Notes: generated by a model from the sequence alone, not told the origin. Positions 8,719 to 17,952 are shown, numbered from the stretch's first letter. The stretch: 62,296 nucleotides of DNA from Verrucomicrobiota bacterium (GCA_021733945.1 JAIPJX010000010.1:1-62296); one strand, 5' to 3'. Numbers and translations: made by a program.

Positions 8719-9825
8719 ATGTTCCGAGCCATTCATCCATCCGCACATCCGGTTCCCGCAGAGGGTGCGTCAACCGGTCGATTTGCATCGGCACGACAAG
8801 CCGGTTGTTGGCAGCGGCTTGTGTTGACCGCGGCGGCTTTGTTGACTCTGGCGGGTTGCGGTGATCCGGGAGGGAAGCAGACGGCGACGCCGGGAGCGGA
8901 ACCGGCTGGGCGCCCGGTGGTGGCGATGCTGCCCAAATTGATCAACATCGACTACTTTGATGCGTGTCGACGCGGGGCGACCCAGGCGGCGGAGGAGTTG
9001 GGGGTGACATTGATTTTTGATGGGCCGGCCGATCCCAGTGGTTCGGAGCAGAACAAGTTTTTTGATACGTGGATCCGTCAGGGCGTGAGTGCGATCTGCG
9101 TGGCACCCAACCAGCCCAAGACCATCCAGCGGTTTGTCGAGAAGGCCAAGGCCCAGGGGATCCGGGTGCTCACCTGGGACACGGATGCCCCGGAGTCCGG
9201 TCGCGATCTGTTTGTGAACCAGGTGGACGAACGGCAGCTGGGTGAGACGCTCATGGACGATCTGGCCGCTCAGATGGGTGGGGAAGGGGAATGGGCCATT
9301 GCCATCGCCAGCCTGGATGCGGCGAACCTCAACACCTGGCGGCGATTTGCCGAGGCCCGGGCCGCGGAGAAATACCCGAACCTCAAACTGGTTGCCACGG
9401 AGGTGACCAAGGAGGATGAGAACTTTGCCCGGCAAAAAGTGGAGACGCTTCTCAATGCGTATCCGAACCTGAAGGGAATCATCGCCTTTGATTCCAACTC
9501 GGTGCCGGGTGCGGCTGAAGCCATCAAGCGTGCCGGCAAGGTCGGCCGGGTGGCTTTGACGGGCAATTCGACTCCGAACAAACTGCGTCCGTATTTGAAG
9601 GAGGGGGTTCTTCAAAGCGGGTATCTTTGGGATCCCCGGGCGTTGGGGAGTCTCACGGTGCGGATGGCCAAGGCATTGATCGACGGAACCGAGTTGAAGG
9701 CGGGCATGCAGGTCCCGGGATACGGGGAACTGCGCGTGAGTGAGACGGATTCGAAGACAGTGATCATGGCGGAGCCGATCCGGTTTACCAGGGAGAACAT
9801 CGATTCTTTTGATTTTGGAATCTAG
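8719..9825 (+). CDS. Sugar ABC transporter substrate-binding lipoprotein (RhaS/RbsB-like)
   Basis: A 368-residue periplasmic binding protein of the sugar-binding type 1 family. The N-terminus has a hydrophobic stretch ending in the lipobox LAGC, so it is probably membrane-tethered. After a short linker come family features: VVAMLPKLINIDYFDACRRG, a D-P-S/N loop, GVSAICVAPNQPKTIQRFVEKA, VLTWDTDAPESGRDLFVNQ, and GIIAFDSNSVPGAAEAIKRAG. ATG 8719 was chosen because the longer open frame upstream is only the reverse side of the FG-GAP gene. It lies 8 bp before an L-rhamnose-isomerase-like gene, so uptake of rhamnose or a related deoxysugar is the best guess. No permease or ATPase subunit lies next to it. 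Confidence 0.85.
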   Translation: MFRAIHPSAHPVPAEGASTGRFASARQAGCWQRLVLTAAALLTLAGCGDPGGKQTATPGAEPAGRPVVAMLPKLINIDYFDACRRGATQAAEELGVTLIFDGPADPSGSEQNKFFDTWIRQGVSAICVAPNQPKTIQRFVEKAKAQGIRVLTWDTDAPESGRDLFVNQVDERQLGETLMDDLAAQMGGEGEWAIAIASLDAANLNTWRRFAEARAAEKYPNLKLVATEVTKEDENFARQKVETLLNAYPNLKGIIAFDSNSVPGAAEAIKRAGKVGRVALTGNSTPNKLRPYLKEGVLQSGYLWDPRALGSLTVRMAKALIDGTELKAGMQVPGYGELRVSETDSKTVIMAEPIRFTRENIDSFDFGI

Positions 9826-9833
9826 CCGCGCGT

Positions 9834-11144
9834 ATGTCCGGTCATCGAATAGCTTCCGATCTGGTGGATCAATGGAACCAGAAGCTGGAACGGTCCCATC
9901 GCAGGGATCTGGCCGGCGTATCCGGGATTCTCGAGCGCCGTGGCATTTCGATTCGCGGGCTTCTGGATTCTCTGGCGGGTTTTGAAGTCGCGGTTCCTTC
10001 ATGGGGGTTTGGCCAGGGAGGCACGAGGTTTGGGCGGTTTCCGATTTCGGGAGAACCGGTGACACTGGAGGACAAACTGTTTGATGCGGCGGTTGTGAAC
10101 GACCTGGCTCGTTTGACGCCACGGGTGTCGCTTCATATTCCCTGGGATCGTCCGTCGGACGCGCGCGCGATCCGGAGGCTGGCGCGCTCGCTGGGTTTGG
10201 GATTCGACGCCATGAACTCGAATACGTTCCAGGATCAACCCGGGCAGTCGTGCTCCTACAAATTCGGTTCCCTGAGTCACACGGACCGCGGGGTGCGCCG
10301 GCAGGCGGTGGACCATAACGTGGAGTGCATCGAGATTGGTCGTGAGTTGGGATCGAAGGCCCTGACGGTGTGGTTGGCGGACGGTGGGTCGTTCCCGGGG
10401 CAGCAACACCTCCGCCGGGCTCTGGACCGGGTGATTGGTTCGCTTCAGGAAGTGTATTCCGCGTTGCCAGGGGGATGGCGTTTGTTCAGCGAGCACAAAC
10501 CGTTTGAACCGGGTTTCTACTCCACGGTGGTTCAGGACTGGGGGACCTCGCTCATGATTGCGCAGGCGCTCGGGCCGAAGGCCTCGTGTCTGGTCGATCT
10601 CGGTCATCATCTTCCGAATACGAATGTGGAGCAGGTCGTGGCCCGGTTGATTGCGGCGAACCGATTGGGAGGGTTTCATTTCAACGACTCAAAATTCGCC
10701 GATGACGATTTGTCGGCCGGATCGATCCGGCCCTATCAGCTCTTTCTGGTGTTCAACGAGTTGGTGGATGCCGCTGCGGATCCGGTGGTCAGGAAGGCCC
10801 GACCGCGCCACGATCCCTCCTTCATGATTGATCAGTCGCACAATCTGAAGGATCCCCTGGAGGACGTGATGCTTTCGGCCATCGAAATTCAGCGGGCTTA
10901 CTGCAAGGCGTTGCTCGTCGATCGTGAAGCTCTGGCCGGGCATCAGGAGCGCAACGATGTGGTGATGGCCGAGCGGGTGCTGAAACAGGCGTATGAAACC
11001 GACGTTTCGCCGCTCCTGGCCGAAACACGCCTGCGGCGCGGCGGTGCGATTGATCCCCTGGTCGCCTATCGGCGGTCCGGTTACCGGGCCCGCGTCGCAC
11101 GGGAACGGCCTGTCCGTGGGGGAAGCTCCGCTGGAATTGTATAG
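9834..11144 (+). CDS. rhaI: L-rhamnose isomerase-like sugar isomerase (RhaI type)
   Basis: A 436-residue TIM-barrel isomerase resembling the Pseudomonas stutzeri/Streptomyces type of L-rhamnose isomerase, which interconverts L-rhamnose and L-rhamnulose in the cytoplasm. Metal and substrate site segments are visible: ALTVWLADGGSFPGQ, LFSEHKPFEPGFYSTVVQDWG (metal-binding Glu), CLVDLGHHLPNTNVEQ (Asp/His) and GGFHFNDSKFADDDLSAGS (His/Asp). Length fits the family. It follows the sugar-binding lipoprotein gene by 8 bp, so they are likely co-transcribed. The rest of a rhamnose pathway (kinase, aldolase) is not in the window. The family has broad sugar specificity, so the real substrate could differ. 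Confidence 0.8.
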   Translation: MSGHRIASDLVDQWNQKLERSHRRDLAGVSGILERRGISIRGLLDSLAGFEVAVPSWGFGQGGTRFGRFPISGEPVTLEDKLFDAAVVNDLARLTPRVSLHIPWDRPSDARAIRRLARSLGLGFDAMNSNTFQDQPGQSCSYKFGSLSHTDRGVRRQAVDHNVECIEIGRELGSKALTVWLADGGSFPGQQHLRRALDRVIGSLQEVYSALPGGWRLFSEHKPFEPGFYSTVVQDWGTSLMIAQALGPKASCLVDLGHHLPNTNVEQVVARLIAANRLGGFHFNDSKFADDDLSAGSIRPYQLFLVFNELVDAAADPVVRKARPRHDPSFMIDQSHNLKDPLEDVMLSAIEIQRAYCKALLVDREALAGHQERNDVVMAERVLKQAYETDVSPLLAETRLRRGGAIDPLVAYRRSGYRARVARERPVRGGSSAGIV

Positions 11145-11189
11145 CGGGTCCGGGCAAGCCGGGGCGGGGCGCACTGCCTTCGTTGAAGG

Positions 11190-11564
11190 TGCGGAGGTGT
11201 CCTGGTTGCGGATTCTGAAGTTCCGCGCTGCCTGGAGTGAAGCCGGTTGAGCTCCTGGTTGAGAGGGAGTGGGTTTGCCTTTCCTCGTGCCGGGGAGATT
11301 TGCCTCTCCGGGCGGGACCAAAGCGGCGTCGACGCTGCGCTCTGCCGCGCGCACTCCAAAACACCTTCGTTCTTCGGACCCCGGGCCTTGGAATCCATCC
11401 CGATTGCAGACATTCGCTCCAAACGGACTGCCCCTGTGAACGATCTGGGGGGAGGCAGCCGCCGAGCAGGGTGGAGGCTGTCGCGCGGCAACCGCCAGTG
11501 CGAATCCCTTAAACGAATGGCAGTGCGGTTCGCGCGACTGCCATTCGTCCTGCGTCCACTTCCC
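11190..11564. repeat. Composite intergenic repeat, locus 1
   Basis: This 420-bp gene-free stretch carries a diverged copy of the repeat found twice at 54220-55546. A 50-bp core at 11316-11365 (GACCAAAGCGGCGTCGACGC through CTCCAAAACACC) is identical at all three places. Downstream, 11513-11545 has TTAAACGAATGGCAGTGC and a facing ACTGCCATTCG, which match the ends of the element at 55548 and 62068. Open frames in it change between copies, so no gene is called. Confidence 0.8.
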
Positions 11565-12998
11565 TCAATTGACCAATTCCACCGGAACCGCCACCGGTTT
11601 GGCGTTTGTAGTGACCGGCAGGAAAACGGAGAATGTGGATCCCTGATGAGGTTGGCTTTGCACCGCCACGGTTCCCTGATGTGCCTGAACGATGGCGCGC
11701 ACGAGGCTCAGGCCCAGTCCCAGTCCGCGTTGGGACCGGCTCTTGTCGCCCCGGTAAAGTCGGTCCCAGATTCGTTCCTGTTCCTCGGGCGCAATTCCGA
11801 AGCCGGTGTCCTGGAATCGGATTTCGAGGTTCTCATCGGAGCGTTTGGTGGAGATGGAGATGTGGCCGCCCTCGGGGGTGTATTTGATGGCGTTGTCGAG
11901 GAGGTTCGCGAGCACCCGTCGAATTCTGGCTGGATCCACCTCCAGGAGGCACTGCCCGACATCGCTGGTGGAGATGGTGATCGATTTCTCCTCGGCGATG
12001 TATTCGTAAAGATCGACGGTGTCCGTCAGGAGTGATCCGATGTCGACGGACTGGCGGTAGAGTTTCATCACGCCGGCTTCCGCCTCGGCGACATCCATCA
12101 GCGTGTTCAACATCGTGAGCACGCGGTCGGATTCCTCCACGCAATCGGCCAGCGCTTCGCGGCCCGACTCGGGGCCGGGCGGGCCCTGAAGGGCAACCTC
12201 GGCAATGCCGCGCATCCGGGTCATTGGAGTGCGCAGGTCGTGCGCCACGTTGTCGAGGGACTCGCGCATCCGGTCGATCAGCGCCTGGTTCTTGTCGAGC
12301 ATCCGGTTGAAGAGCCGGGCCAGTTCCGCCAGTTCATCGCCGGAGCTGCGCACGGGAACCCGGGAGCTTAGGTTGCCCGTATCGATGATGGACCGTGCGG
12401 TGGCGACGATCTGGCGCACGGGCTTCATGGCGCGATGGGCGAAGAGGGCCCCGCCGATGCCACCCAGGAGAATGACCGGGACCATGACGCCCACGAAAAT
12501 GTGGCGAAATGGCTCGAGCAGAGTTTCGCGGTTGTCGGTGCTGCGGCCGACCTGAAGCACCGAGCCGTCGGACAAGACGGTCGATGCGATGACCAGATCC
12601 TGCTCATCGTCCTTGGGGATTTGAAGCCAGCCGGTTTGAAACTCGTAGCGTCCGATGCGCAACCGGGTGGGATCGACGGCGATCTTCCATTCCTCCGGCA
12701 TGATGAGGAGCACATCGATGTTCCAGGCATTGACGACGCGGACGTAGAACGATTTCTGCCGTTCCTGGGAGCTGTTGACCCAGCGGTTCAGGGTGAGGAG
12801 TCCCCCGTTTTCATAGATGGCGGCGTACTCCTTCAGTCGGGCTTCGATGATCTCGCGATCCTTGTGGGCGAGTCCGGCGGACAGCAGGAGGTAAAAGATG
12901 AAAAAGAGCAGGCACGCGCTCGCGGTGAAGATCAGCGCATACCAGAGGTTCAGTCGAAACCCGATGGTGCGATGGAATCTAAGGATTCTTGAGAACAT
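11565..12998 (-). CDS. Sensor histidine kinase (CusS/heavy-metal-sensor-like)
   Basis: A 477-residue inner-membrane kinase. Order of parts: short cytoplasmic N-terminus, TM1 around [21 protein letters not shown], a ~130-residue periplasmic sensor, TM2 near [20 protein letters not shown], a HAMP domain, HisKA with the phosphoacceptor His253 in [11 protein letters not shown], and a HATPase domain with N box [15 protein letters not shown]1 [22 protein letters not shown] and G2 [18 protein letters not shown]. The start ATG 12998 overlaps the response-regulator stop by 20 bp, so the pair is coupled. Architecture fits CusS/CopS metal-sensing kinases, but the sensor domain does not reveal the ligand. 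The open frame extends further upstream into the regulator gene without supporting sequence. Confidence 0.9.
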   Translation of the reverse strand: MFSRILRFHRTIGFRLNLWYALIFTASACLLFFIFYLLLSAGLAHKDREIIEARLKEYAAIYENGGLLTLNRWVNSSQERQKSFYVRVVNAWNIDVLLIMPEEWKIAVDPTRLRIGRYEFQTGWLQIPKDDEQDLVIASTVLSDGSVLQVGRSTDNRETLLEPFRHIFVGVMVPVILLGGIGGALFAHRAMKPVRQIVATARSIIDTGNLSSRVPVRSSGDELAELARLFNRMLDKNQALIDRMRESLDNVAHDLRTPMTRMRGIAEVALQGPPGPESGREALADCVEESDRVLTMLNTLMDVAEAEAGVMKLYRQSVDIGSLLTDTVDLYEYIAEEKSITISTSDVGQCLLEVDPARIRRVLANLLDNAIKYTPEGGHISISTKRSDENLEIRFQDTGFGIAPEEQERIWDRLYRGDKSRSQRGLGLGLSLVRAIVQAHQGTVAVQSQPHQGSTFSVFLPVTTNAKPVAVPVELVN

Positions 12999-13653
12999 AG
13001 CCCATGCCACGCAGGGTCTGGATGAGTTTGGTGGGGAAATCCTTGTCCACCTTGCTGCGCAGGCGGTGGACGAGCACATCGACGACATTGGTCTGGGGAT
13101 CGAAGCTGTAGTCCCAGATATGTTCGAGAATCATGGTTTTGGTGACCACGCGGCCGTTGTGGCGCATGAGGTATTCGAGCAGGGAAAACTCCCGGGCCTG
13201 AAGGTCGATGGTCTGATTGCCGCGTTTGACTTCACGGGTCAGCAGATCGAGGGAAAGATCGCCCACCGAGAGTCGGGTGGGTTCGGTCGTGTGGGTGGCC
13301 CGGCGGATCAATGCCTGGACCCTCGCGAGCAGTTCGGAAAAGGCAAAGGGTTTGGTCAGATAGTCGTCGCCACCGGCATGGAGCCCCTTGACCCGGTCGT
13401 CGACCGAGGCTTTGGCACTCAGGAAAATCACCGGCATCTGACTGCCCTGGTCCCGAAGCTTTCGCACGAGAGACAATCCGTCGAGCTCCGGCAGCATGAT
13501 GTCGACCACCGCGGCGTCGTAGTCGGTTGACCTTGCCAGGCAAAGGCCGCTCGCGCCGTCTTCACAGTGATCCACGGCAAAGCCGCTTTGCTTGAGGCCG
13601 TTGACCACGAACCCTCCGATTTTTTTGTCATCCTCGACAACGAGAATTCTCAT
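12979..13653 (-). CDS. OmpR/CusR-family response regulator
   Basis: A 224-residue DNA-binding regulator partnered with the kinase downstream. The receiver domain starts [17 protein letters not shown] (acidic pocket Asp8/Asp9), has the phosphoacceptor Asp51 in [12 protein letters not shown], a Thr/Ser switch in PVIFLSAKA and Lys in [15 protein letters not shown]. The C-terminal winged helix shows [28 protein letters not shown] and [16 protein letters not shown], typical of OmpR/PhoB effectors. ATG 13653 begins exactly at the receiver domain; the open frame continues 55 codons upstream through a terminator and is not family sequence. Its targets are unknown. Confidence 0.92.
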   Translation of the reverse strand: MRILVVEDDKKIGGFVVNGLKQSGFAVDHCEDGASGLCLARSTDYDAAVVDIMLPELDGLSLVRKLRDQGSQMPVIFLSAKASVDDRVKGLHAGGDDYLTKPFAFSELLARVQALIRRATHTTEPTRLSVGDLSLDLLTREVKRGNQTIDLQAREFSLLEYLMRHNGRVVTKTMILEHIWDYSFDPQTNVVDVLVHRLRSKVDKDFPTKLIQTLRGMGYVLKNP

Positions 13654-13798
13654 AAATCCGTCTTTCGCGGCAGCGGTGTTGTTCCGGCTGTCGCAGGCCC
13701 CCAGTGTTCGGAATTCGATGCCGGGGTGCAATCCGGAAAACGACCGGCTGGAATGGCGGGCGGGTGATGCACTGCCGTCGGGTGAACTGGATCCGTGC

Positions 13799-13836
13799 AA
13801 AAAACCCTCCGGCACCACCGTGGCGGTGCCGGAGGG
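13799..13836 (-). terminator. Rho-independent terminator of htrA
   Basis: On the minus strand a 12-bp perfect stem (CCCTCCGGCACC paired with GGTGCCGGAGGG, 8-base loop) is followed by TTTTTT. It begins 18 bases after the htrA stop codon and separates htrA from the regulator-kinase pair. Confidence 0.9.
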
Positions 13837-13854
13837 GGGGATGCTTCTTACGGG

Positions 13855-15378
13855 TTACTTGGCGGTGCGTTCGTCCACGACCACGTACCGGTATCCGCCG
13901 CGGCTCCAGATGCGCAGCAGGACGGTTTCTTCCTCGACCTGTTCACTCAGGTCGACCGCTTCTTCGGCGTCCGTGACGCGTTTGCGATTGATCTCGAGAA
14001 TGACGTCGCCTTCGCGCAACCCGGCTTCGTAGGATGCGGAATCCGGATCAATGTCCGTTACCAGCGCACCCTGAAGGTCCCTGGGCAGGCCGAGCTGTCT
14101 GCGAACCTGGGAAGAGATGTCGCCGACGGTGACCCCCTTGAGGGTTTCATTGGTGTCGCGGGGACTGGGTTGCGCCGCACTGGCTGTTTCTGAACCGCTC
14201 AGTTCGGTGAGGGTGACCTCGAGTTTTTTCGTTTCGCTGCCCCGTCGGATCGTCACTGGAACCGTGACGTCCGGGTCGGTGTCCCCAACCTGGAACTTGA
14301 GGTGACGTCCATCGCGGACCGGCTTGCCCATGTACTCGGTGATGATGTCTCCGGGTTTGAATCCGGCTTTTTCGGCGGGACTCCTGGGCACGACGTCGGT
14401 GACGACAACACCCTGCGGATCCTTGAGGTCGAACTGTTTGGCCAGGGCGGGGGTGATGTCCTGCATCCAGACCCCGAGGTAACCGCGGATGACGTGGCCG
14501 TGTTTGACCAGTTTTTCCATGACGCTGCGGGCCAGGTTGATCGGGATGGCGAATCCGATGCCTTCGCTGCCGCCGCTACGGCTCACGATGAATGTGTTCA
14601 GCCCGATGAGGCGTCCTTCCGCGTCGATCAACGCTCCACCCGAATTGCCCGGGTTGATGGCGGCATCGGTCTGGATGAAGTCCTGATAATCCAGGTTGAG
14701 ACCGGCTCTTCCGCGACCGAGAGCGCTGATCATGCCCATGGTGACCGTTTGGCCGACGCCGAAGGGATTGCCGACCGCAAGGACCAGGTCGCCGACCTCG
14801 ATGTTCTCGCTGTCACCGAGTTCGACAAACGGAAAATCCTCGCCTTCGATCTTGAGAACCGCGACTTCGGTCTTTGGATCGGTTCCGATTACTTTTGCGG
14901 TGTACTGTTCCTCGCTTCCGTTTATGAGAGCGACCTTGATTTCATCCGCGTTTTCGACCACGTGGTGGTTGGTCAGGATGTAGCCGTCCCGTGAGACAAG
15001 CACACCGGAGCCCAGGCCGTATTGTTTGGGAGCGCGGAGTTCCGGTTGGCCGCGGCCGGGATTCTCTCCGAAGAACCGCCTGAAAAGTGGATCATTGAGC
15101 AGGGGCATCTGGCGTGGGTCGATTTGTTTGGGAGACGAGGTGGTGAACACGTTCACGACGCTTGGGGCGACCCTTTTGACCACGGGGGCGAAGCTCGTGA
15201 TGTGTGTGCCTTCCCGATTGATCGGAGTGTTGTTGACGACGAGGCTCAGCTTCGGGTTCTTGTCTCCGGGGGAATCGGCTGCCTGGTTCAGCATGTAGGC
15301 CGAGCCAGCAACGACCAACAGGCCGGTCAGCAAGGTGGACCGGAGTCTGTTCCGCTTTGGTTGAGATTGGTTTTTCAT
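13855..15378 (-). CDS. HtrA/Do-type periplasmic serine protease with two PDZ domains
   Basis: A 507-residue DegP/DegQ-like protease and chaperone. An N-terminal hydrophobic segment (LLTGLLVVAGSAYML) is either a signal peptide or an anchor. The trypsin-like domain has TNHHVVENA (His139) and NPGNSGGALI (Ser246), but where the family has the catalytic Asp (pattern K-T/S-D-x-A-V) this protein reads DPKTEVAVLKI, placing Glu171 there. Two PDZ domains follow (around 300-390 and 410-507), with GYLGVWMQDITPALAKQF, SPAEKAGFKPGDII and AGLREGDVILEINRK. Start ATG 15378 is preceded by AAAGGA at good spacing; three in-frame Met codons upstream have weaker sites. It has its own terminator, so it is separate from the kinase genes. 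Confidence 0.93.
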   Translation of the reverse strand: MKNQSQPKRNRLRSTLLTGLLVVAGSAYMLNQAADSPGDKNPKLSLVVNNTPINREGTHITSFAPVVKRVAPSVVNVFTTSSPKQIDPRQMPLLNDPLFRRFFGENPGRGQPELRAPKQYGLGSGVLVSRDGYILTNHHVVENADEIKVALINGSEEQYTAKVIGTDPKTEVAVLKIEGEDFPFVELGDSENIEVGDLVLAVGNPFGVGQTVTMGMISALGRGRAGLNLDYQDFIQTDAAINPGNSGGALIDAEGRLIGLNTFIVSRSGGSEGIGFAIPINLARSVMEKLVKHGHVIRGYLGVWMQDITPALAKQFDLKDPQGVVVTDVVPRSPAEKAGFKPGDIITEYMGKPVRDGRHLKFQVGDTDPDVTVPVTIRRGSETKKLEVTLTELSGSETASAAQPSPRDTNETLKGVTVGDISSQVRRQLGLPRDLQGALVTDIDPDSASYEAGLREGDVILEINRKRVTDAEEAVDLSEQVEEETVLLRIWSRGGYRYVVVDERTAK

Positions 15379-15462
15379 AGATTTGTCCTTTGTTTTATTC
15401 ATCGGTTGCATCCGTTTGTTACGCTTTGAATCTCTCACCTGATTCTCTCAGCTGCATGTCTG

Positions 15463-15486
15463 GAGGATTACACTTTTGTAAGCCTC
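15463..15486. promoter_or_regulatory. Near-perfect dyad upstream of htrA
   Basis: GAGGATTACA and TGTAAGCCTC pair with one mismatch around a four-base loop CTTT. It lies about 85 bases upstream of the htrA start, between divergent genes, and is followed on the plus strand by a short T run. It could be an operator or a small hairpin. Confidence 0.35.
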
Positions 15487-15642
15487 TTTTTCCTAAAGTC
15501 ACGGGGTCTCCCTGCCGATTGTTTCACCGGTAACCTGGTCGGAATCGGTCTGTTTTTCAATTTGGTGCCCGTCCGGTTGCGAGGGCAGGCAGAACGGTCT
15601 TGAAGGCCGGGGCCGCCGCGGAATTTGAAAGAAAGACAAACC

Positions 15643-16011
15643 ATGGTCATTGCTCCCATCACCCCTGCGTCCGCGCAGCCCACGTCGTTTGTTCGTTCCT
15701 ATCAGGGGCGGGAACTTTCGGGGGATTTCGGGTCCGGTGTGAGCCGGGTGTCGCAGGCGCTGCCGGGACAGGGTGCAGCGGCCGCCGATTTTTCAGCCAA
15801 ACTGGATCAAATGATCGAGCAGATGCGGCTTGATGGTGAGCGGTTGCTCATGTTCGGCGAACGGCCCGAGGATTCAGAGGAATCGCCCGATGCGGATTTG
15901 GGCGGGGACACTGCCGATTTTTCCACCTATCAGATGGTGCTGGAGGCCGGGCGGAAGCAGGTGAGCCAGACGGGTTTCGTGCCGGAGTCGACTCTTCGCC
16001 TGTTCGCCTAA
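15643..16011 (+). CDS. Small hypothetical protein
   Basis: A 122-residue soluble-looking protein that I do not recognise. The N-terminal ~45 residues are rich in Ala, Pro, Ser and Gly and probably flexible. The middle (ADFSAKLDQMIEQMRLDGER) is a predicted helix, followed by an acidic linker and a helical end (TYQMVLEAGRKQVSQTG). No signal peptide or membrane segment is present. ATG 15643 is taken as start; a TTG six codons upstream at 15625 is possible. It is divergent from htrA and convergent with the lipoprotein gene that follows, 18 bp apart. It could be a secretion-associated or chaperone-like small protein, but nothing identifies it. Confidence 0.55.
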   Translation: MVIAPITPASAQPTSFVRSYQGRELSGDFGSGVSRVSQALPGQGAAAADFSAKLDQMIEQMRLDGERLLMFGERPEDSEESPDADLGGDTADFSTYQMVLEAGRKQVSQTGFVPESTLRLFA

Positions 16012-16029
16012 ATCGCCCTTCGGATTTGC

Positions 16030-16683
16030 TCAGTTGCCGGTCGGGACAGGGTTGGGTGCTTCGGCGGAAACGGCCCGGCGGATGTGGAAATTTGTGATTC
16101 CCAGATAGTTGAACTGCTGATAATTCTTCAGCGCCACCCCTTTGGATAGAAGCCATCCGGAGATTTCGTAGGGCCCGCCATTCGTGTTGTTCTTGAACTC
16201 GGGAATCAACAATTCGATCACGCTCTGGTCGATCAGGATGTTGTCGCCTTCCTTTGGGATGTCCTCCTCCTTGGGAGGTCCCTGACTTTCGACCACCAGC
16301 GCGGCCTCCTGAAATGCGCTGACAAGGTTCTCGATCGGGAAGATTTCTGAGGCTGGTTCGGATGTCTCGGGAACCGGTGCGGCTTTCGGCCCGGGCGGAA
16401 GTGCTGCGACCTGTTTCTTGAGCGCCTCGTTGGCCTGTCTCAGTTGGGCGATGGCATCGCCCAGATCCTTGAGACGGTTGATTTCCTGGTTGTCCCTTCT
16501 CAAACGCGCCAGTTCGGAGTTCTCGGATCGAAGTCGGGATACTTCCGAGTTTTGAGCGCGCAGGGTTTTGAGCTCCTGTTCCTGCTCGGCGCTGGAGGCG
16601 GTTGGATTCTCTCCGCAGCCTCCGGCCACCAGGGCGAGCAGGATGACAGGGACGAAGGTGAGGGCAAAACGTTGGGGACTCAT
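16030..16683 (-). CDS. Putative lipoprotein with a coiled-coil region
   Basis: A 217-residue protein with a lipoprotein signal: MSPQRFALTFVPVILLALVA ending in a GGC cleavage site. Residues ~35-95 are a strong heptad-type coiled coil with repeated R-x-x-N-S-E-x-x-R-L units (LRAQNSEVSRLRSENSELAR), followed by a Pro/Ala-rich linker and a C-terminal domain of about 90 residues (ILIDQSVIELLIPEF, YEISGWLLSKGVALKNYQQF). The fold of the last part is not recognised. It stands 27 bp downstream of another lipoprotein gene on the same strand, so they probably form an operon and may act together in the envelope. Confidence 0.7.
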   Translation of the reverse strand: MSPQRFALTFVPVILLALVAGGCGENPTASSAEQEQELKTLRAQNSEVSRLRSENSELARLRRDNQEINRLKDLGDAIAQLRQANEALKKQVAALPPGPKAAPVPETSEPASEIFPIENLVSAFQEAALVVESQGPPKEEDIPKEGDNILIDQSVIELLIPEFKNNTNGGPYEISGWLLSKGVALKNYQQFNYLGITNFHIRRAVSAEAPNPVPTGN

Positions 16684-16710
16684 AGATCGCGATGATTTGC
16701 GGCGGAACGG

Positions 16711-17250
16711 TTATTGGAGCCGGAACGATCCGAAAAACTTTTCTGCTTCAGCCGAATCAAGGCCCTTGGACCCTGCGGTCACCATCAGACTGATCAGACG
16801 CCGGTTCACGAGGAAAATTTGTTGGCGGACGAAAAAGCCCCCCTTGATTCGGATCCGCAGGCCGATTCCTGGATAGTTCTGGATCTTCAGGTTTGTTTTC
16901 TGCAGCAATTCTCCGCGCTGTTCTTCGACCGCCTGGTTTGCCACCGCGTTGAGGATTTTCATGGGGTCGGTCTCAAAACCGGCATTGTTCGGCTGATCTG
17001 CGTAAGAGATCGCGAGTGCGGCGATCTCGCTCATTGCGGTGATGATGCGGTATTTCTTGGAAGCGGAACCCTCCGAGGGTTTGTCTTCGACGGGTTGGCT
17101 GGGGAGGAGCACGCTGAAGCCGGCGTTGGGAGGCGAGAAACGAATCCAGTTGCTCAGATTAAATCCCGAGTTATCGTTGCTGCACCCCGTCAGCATCGCC
17201 AGCAGCACTGCGGTCGCCAGGATGCCCAAGATATTCACCGGTTTTGACAT
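16711..17250 (-). CDS. Putative lipoprotein of unknown function
   Basis: A 179-residue protein with an N-terminal hydrophobic segment and the lipobox LTGC (MSKPVNILGILATAVLLAM then LTGC), so it is predicted to be lipid-anchored. The mature part begins with FSPPNAGFSVLLPSQPVED, a pattern also seen in small bacterial proteins that start with a 'F..GFSV.FP..P' strand, and has a C-terminal segment ending in AEAEKFFGSFRL. Such sequences are often annotated only as hypothetical. It is the first gene of a two-gene unit with the coiled-coil lipoprotein. No catalytic motif is visible. Confidence 0.7.
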   Translation of the reverse strand: MSKPVNILGILATAVLLAMLTGCSNDNSGFNLSNWIRFSPPNAGFSVLLPSQPVEDKPSEGSASKKYRIITAMSEIAALAISYADQPNNAGFETDPMKILNAVANQAVEEQRGELLQKTNLKIQNYPGIGLRIRIKGGFFVRQQIFLVNRRLISLMVTAGSKGLDSAEAEKFFGSFRLQ

Positions 17251-17952
17251 AGCACAATTTCCATCAGAACTTTCAGACTCGCCGCCAGATTACTCCCACG
17301 GGCGGTGAGAGTCATCCAAGAAATCCCTTTGTAGCAGACCACATCCCGTCGCCAAGCGCAAATCGGTGAGGTTCCGAATCATGAGGCGCATGACAGAATT
17401 CTTCGAACCGTTGCTTCCAATGGCTTATTTGGAAAAAGTATCTGACCTCCAAGCCCCACGTCCGTTGAAGACCTGAAAAGGTGGCGCGAAGCGCACTGTC
17501 GCTGCAACAGAGATGCCTTTTTTGTTTCGCGGGCATCCTCGGACCCTTCGCATGGAGTTCCGCCTTGGGGTGGGCGGTTGTCGCAGCGAGCCAGACTCTA
17601 CCCAGTCCACCCGGGAAGGTTTATTCAGGGAGGGGCTTCATCCCTTCGCCAGATCTTGGACTGCGGCAGTCTTCTGCCGCAGTCCAGCGCGCTGGCAGGT
17701 CCAAAAGCGGCAGAGGACTGCCGCACTCCATGACGCTTCGCGAACCTGGCAAAGACCGGAGTATTCCCGCGAGTGGAGTAACCCCGCTGGGTGGTGTGCC
17801 TCATGAGGTGGTGTGCCTCGCGCTGCGAGGCACTGTCGGTCGCAGCGCGACCCCTATTCCCTACCATTTCAGGTCTTAAACGAATGGCAGTGGGGTGCGC
17901 CGTGCGCGAGACATGCCTTGTGGTGGCGGTTGTTTTTGTTAGGGTTCCGTGC
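17251..17952. other. Gene-free stretch with an inverted partial copy of the composite repeat
   Basis: No credible gene. Positions 17640-17870 match, on the opposite strand, the region around 54480-54660 (the TCGCAGCGCGACC, GGAGTGGAGTAACC-type and GGACTGCGGCAG segments). Within it 17658-17685 is a perfect 12-bp hairpin (GGACTGCGGCAG, loop TCTT). At 17877-17892 the stretch TTAAACGAATGGCAGT equals the end of the element at 55548 and 62068. Positions 17251-17640 show nothing recognisable. Confidence 0.7.
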
